A DNA stretch of 36,042 bases from Desulfosarcina sp. Lineage in GTDB: Bacteria > Desulfobacterota > Desulfobacteria > Desulfobacterales > Desulfosarcinaceae. Shown one piece after another: positions 35,330 through 36,042 of this stretch (position 1 is the stretch's first letter; the number at the start of each line of letters is the position of its first letter). The DNA lies in the NCBI GenBank assembly GCA_014237405.1, contig JABZFO010000190.1, forward strand, positions 1 to 36,042. Reading direction: 5' to 3'. The translations under genes were made by a program, and so were the position numbers. Under the pieces are notes generated by a model that did not search any database, was not told where the DNA came from, and saw only the letters and a program-made list of their open reading frames with translations.

Positions 35330-35676
35330 TCTTTCCAAAAAGGGGCGACATATACTGGGTCAACCTCGATCCGACGATCGGGGCTGAGATAGAAAAGACA
35401 CGTCCATGTGTTATTATCTCACCAGATTCCGCAAACAGAGCCGGCCCACTGATTATTGTGGCCCCCATCACGAAGGCCGAGGGGAAAAAAATATATTTTC
35501 ATGAGGTTTTTCTTCCTAAGGGAACGGCCAATCTACCTTATCCCTCAAAGATTAAGGCATTTCAGCTGCGATGTATTGATAAAAAACGGGTCTGTCAACC
35601 TTCGGTGGGGTCCCTTCCTTCTGAACAGATTACGAAACTTGATGAAAAAATTCGAATCATCACTGGACTCTATTAG
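35326..35676 (+). CDS. mazF: MazF/PemK-type mRNA interferase
   Basis: A 116-aa MazF-fold toxin: PKRGDIYWVNLDPTIGAEIEKTRPCVIISPDSANRAGPLIIVAPIT is the near-standard N-terminus, and LPYPSKIKAFQLRCIDKKRV holds the conserved central residues. It would cut mRNA at short sequence motifs. ATG 35326 is chosen over a TTG two codons upstream because it makes an ATGA overlap with the antitoxin and has GGAGGG 6 nt upstream. Complete. Confidence 0.94.
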   Translation: MIFPKRGDIYWVNLDPTIGAEIEKTRPCVIISPDSANRAGPLIIVAPITKAEGKKIYFHEVFLPKGTANLPYPSKIKAFQLRCIDKKRVCQPSVGSLPSEQITKLDEKIRIITGLY

Positions 35677-35705
35677 ACTCGTTCTGTGCAATCTGTACAA
35701 TCCAC

Positions 35706-35741
35706 GCTTGTATTTTGTGCACATTCTGCACGAATGTCCCC
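35706..35741 (+). repeat. 36-bp dispersed repeat, copy 4
   Basis: This copy (GCTTGTATTTTGTGCACA then TTCTGCACGAATGTCCCC) begins 30 nt after the mazF stop. It has the intact GTGCA/TGCAC pairing and matches the consensus best. Confidence 0.82.
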
Positions 35742-35812
35742 TCTTTCCGGAGCGAAGCGATCCATCATTCGATGTTCGACGTTAATCGGTTCATCTAATA
35801 GATTTTATTACC

Positions 35813-36005
35813 TTAATTAAAAATTCAAAACTAAAAATTAAGAATTGCCCTTGTCGGTGTTTATCTGTGTGTGTCCGTGGCAGAGAAAACAGGTAGTTAG
35901 GCCGAAGGCTGCAAAAAAACGCTCTTCTCTGTGTCCTCTGTGCTCTCTGTGGTGAGTAGGTTAATTTTAAATTTTGAATTTTTAGTTCTGAATCTTAAAT
36001 TACTG
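35813..36005. repeat. AT-rich inverted repeat at the right end of the window
   Basis: The arm at about 35815-35847 (TTAAAAATTCAAAACTAAAAA then TTAAG) is an imperfect reverse complement of about 35963-36003 (AAATTTTGAATTTTTAGTTC then TGAATCTTAA). The centre holds ctctgtgtcctctgtgctctctgtgg, related to the cgcagaggacgcagag sequence at the left end. No gene is seen from 35677 to 36042. Confidence 0.6.
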
Positions 36006-36042
36006 ATTGATTTCGCAACCTCAATTAAAAATTCATAATTCA

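Noticed and set aside
31229..35741. Chromosomal integron with attC sites
   Set aside because: Small same-direction repeats near toxin-antitoxin genes suggested it, but genes between them lie on both strands, the first spacing is almost 3 kb, and no GTTRRRY/RYYYAAC cores or integrase are visible.

Overview
The window carries a chromosomal type VI secretion system (T6SS) locus followed by an accessory region rich in toxin-antitoxin genes and small repeats. Protein style, frequent TTG/GTG starts, AAGGAGG ribosome sites and the kinds of intergenic repeats suggest a Gram-negative Desulfobacterota-like bacterium (Desulfobacterales relative). No rRNA or taxonomic marker gene is present, so this is inference.

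Positions about 1-1600: two inverted hairpin repeats, a small class I methyltransferase, and a 182-aa protein with the Cys/His/Asp pattern of YopT-type (C58) cysteine proteases. The latter is the best candidate for a T6SS cargo effector. Positions 1895-25723 (all minus strand, read right to left): an 888-aa zinc-ribbon-like protein whose C-terminal half repeats a D-x-x-x-T-hydrophobic motif ten times; a MntA-HepT toxin-antitoxin pair; a protein resembling only the C-terminal part of TagH/Fha; then tssJ-tssK-tssL-tssM-tagF packed with 0-3 nt gaps or overlaps; tagJ-tssA; tssB-tssC-hcp-tssE; tssF-tssG; and clpV (tssH). All core cytoplasmic, baseplate, sheath and membrane components are here, but vgrG and PAAR genes are not. 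The run is interrupted by a mobile-looking 4-helix-bundle gene plus a 344-bp array of 43 in-phase 8-bp units in front of clpV, and by two copies of a palindromic MITE-like repeat, one of which provides the stop codon of tssA.

Positions 25980-36042: a decaying accessory region. It holds a truncated RelE-like toxin behind an intact antitoxin, a DUF4143 AAA ATPase with an internal deletion and frameshift, an FGGY sugar kinase / sphingosine-1-phosphate-lyase-like operon, an intact DUF4143 ATPase, a broken BrnT-BrnA pair, an intact VapBC-type pair, an exported fibronectin-III-like protein and an intact MazEF-type pair with a clear promoter. Four same-orientation copies of a 36-bp repeat are scattered among these genes, and a second MITE-like family has one copy beside clpV and one beside the fibronectin-like gene.

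Working model: the T6SS genes form one functional unit. TssJLM is the membrane complex, TssK/F/G/E/A the baseplate and its assembly factor, TssBC the sheath, Hcp the tube, ClpV/TagJ recycle the sheath, and TagF restrains firing. The repeated Thr motifs and the FHA-less TagH-like protein suggest a split or unusual phospho-threonine control layer whose kinase and FHA reader lie outside the window.
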